NCBI GenBank assembly: GCA_023458615.1
Contig: JAEWYV010000218.1
Span: 1 to 5,406 of the forward strand
Reading direction: 5' to 3'
DNA: 5,406 nt
DNA from: Bacillota bacterium
GTDB taxonomy: Bacteria > Bacillota > Clostridia > Christensenellales > CAG-138
Translations under genes and position numbers: made by a program
Notes under the pieces: generated by a model
What the model was told of the DNA's origin: nothing
Database searches by the model: none
What the model saw: only the letters and a program-made list of their open reading frames with translations
In this document: one piece after another, positions 4,784-5,406 of the stretch
How the letters are laid out: each line of letters begins with the position of its first letter
Numbering within the stretch: position 1 is the stretch's first letter

Positions 4784-5406
4784 TTACGCCTGCTTCTCTC
4801 TCTTCGCGCCGAAGAGAACGAGCAGGAGTTGGACAGCGGCAATGAGGATCATGAGCAGCGTCCAGCGGTCGGTGAAGACCATCGGATTCTTCATGTTCTC
4901 CGTGAGGATGAAGGCGATGATTCCACCAATACCCGGCACGAGCGTCAGAATACGCGTAAAGCCGTGCTTCTTTGTCTCGCGGATGACCACACCGTCGGTC
5001 TCTTCCTTCTTCTTACCGAGGTAACCCACCAGCATCAGGATGGATGCCAGTGCGGTCGCGATTGCGAGAATCAGGTTGAGTAGTGCCCAGGTGGGGCCTG
5101 CCAGCGGTGTGTTCCCGTCGGCAATCTCCTCCACATTGCGTCCAACAGCGGTCATGCTACCGTAGATGACGATGTTCCCGTCGGTGATGGTCGCCGGGAT
5201 CACCGTTGTCCAGCCGCCGAAGGTGTAACCATCCAGCGTCGGGTCGGCTGGCACCGGCGTCGCGTCGCCCGTCTTGAGTCCCGTGAAGGTGGCGTACGGC
5301 GTTGAACCATCCAGATTGCCCGTTCCACCGTTGACGATGTATGTCACCGTGAACGTTTGCTGCTCCCAGATCGCGTAGAGGTTCACCTGCCGCGGCGGCA
5401 TCGTGA
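4784..5406 (-). CDS. C-terminal end of a repeat-containing cell-surface protein with InlB-type repeats and a three-helix membrane anchor (5' end off the window)
   Basis: The frame is open to the right edge, so the start and most of the protein are missing. The ATG at 5401 lies within a repeat end (MPPRQVNLYAIWE, matching the Listeria-Bacteroides/InlB B-repeat ending) and is not a real start. Counting from that Met, a second complete repeat-like module covers about 15-85 with GYTFGGW at 58-64. A short linker (NTPLAG) leads to three hydrophobic helices at about 105-128, 148-167 and 180-198, separated by basic or charged loops (KKKEE, TENMKNP). The protein ends in KREKQA. No LPxTG motif is visible, so anchoring is by the multi-helix C-terminus instead of sortase. 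InlB-type repeats occur in large adhesins and surface proteins; the ligand is unknown. It is separated from the Trk operon by a terminator. Confidence 0.85.
   Translation of the reverse strand, partial: TMPPRQVNLYAIWEQQTFTVTYIVNGGTGNLDGSTPYATFTGLKTGDATPVPADPTLDGYTFGGWTTVIPATITDGNIVIYGSMTAVGRNVEEIADGNTPLAGPTWALLNLILAIATALASILMLVGYLGKKKEETDGVVIRETKKHGFTRILTLVPGIGGIIAFILTENMKNPMVFTDRWTLLMILIAAVQLLLVLFGAKREKQA

Noticed and set aside
1..5406. CRISPR arrays, insertion sequences, tRNA genes or phage genes
   Set aside because: No spaced direct repeats, transposase motifs, terminal inverted repeats, or cloverleaf-like sequence were seen on either strand.

Overview
The window reads as a chromosomal segment of a Gram-positive anaerobe, most likely a Clostridia-type Firmicute. 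I base this on the surface protein with InlB-type repeats and a C-terminal multi-helix membrane anchor, on strong AGGAGG-like ribosome binding sites, and on a USP-first KdpD-like kinase beside Trk genes. No rRNA or marker gene is present, so the taxonomy is inference. Every gene I can support lies on the minus strand, so the biology runs from right to left.

Right edge (4784-5406): the C-terminal end of a large repeat-containing surface protein, followed by an intrinsic terminator hairpin (4718-4745) with an unusual nested outer stem (4705-4768). About 240 bases without a gene follow (4468-4704). This stretch should hold the promoter of the next operon, but no strong sigma-70 promoter is visible; it has only a weak -10-like box and two mutually exclusive short inverted repeats.

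Potassium-uptake operon (4467 down to beyond base 1): seven genes are packed with overlaps or gaps of at most 7 bases. In order they are a short TPR protein, an RCK_N-only TrkA-like protein, a TrkA-like protein with RCK_N and RCK_C, an unlisted 33-residue single-helix membrane peptide, the TrkH/KtrB-type K+ transporter, a secreted and membrane-anchored OB-fold protein, and a KdpD-like sensor kinase cut by the left edge. TrkH is the pore, the two RCK proteins are the cytoplasmic nucleotide-sensing gate, and the KdpD-like protein probably senses K+ status and controls transcription through a response regulator that would lie off the left edge.

The most interesting point is the 33-aa ORF at 2943-3044. 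It has its own Shine-Dalgarno, an ATGA overlap with trkA, and its stop codon inside the trkH ribosome binding site. Its helix ends in a GYxVxALL pattern resembling KdpF, the small subunit of the Kdp K+ pump. KdpA and TrkH belong to the same transporter superfamily, so this may be a KdpF-like small subunit of a Trk system. The KdpD-like protein also keeps most of the c-di-AMP-binding motif described for the KdpD USP domain, while lacking the usual N-terminal KdpD domain.
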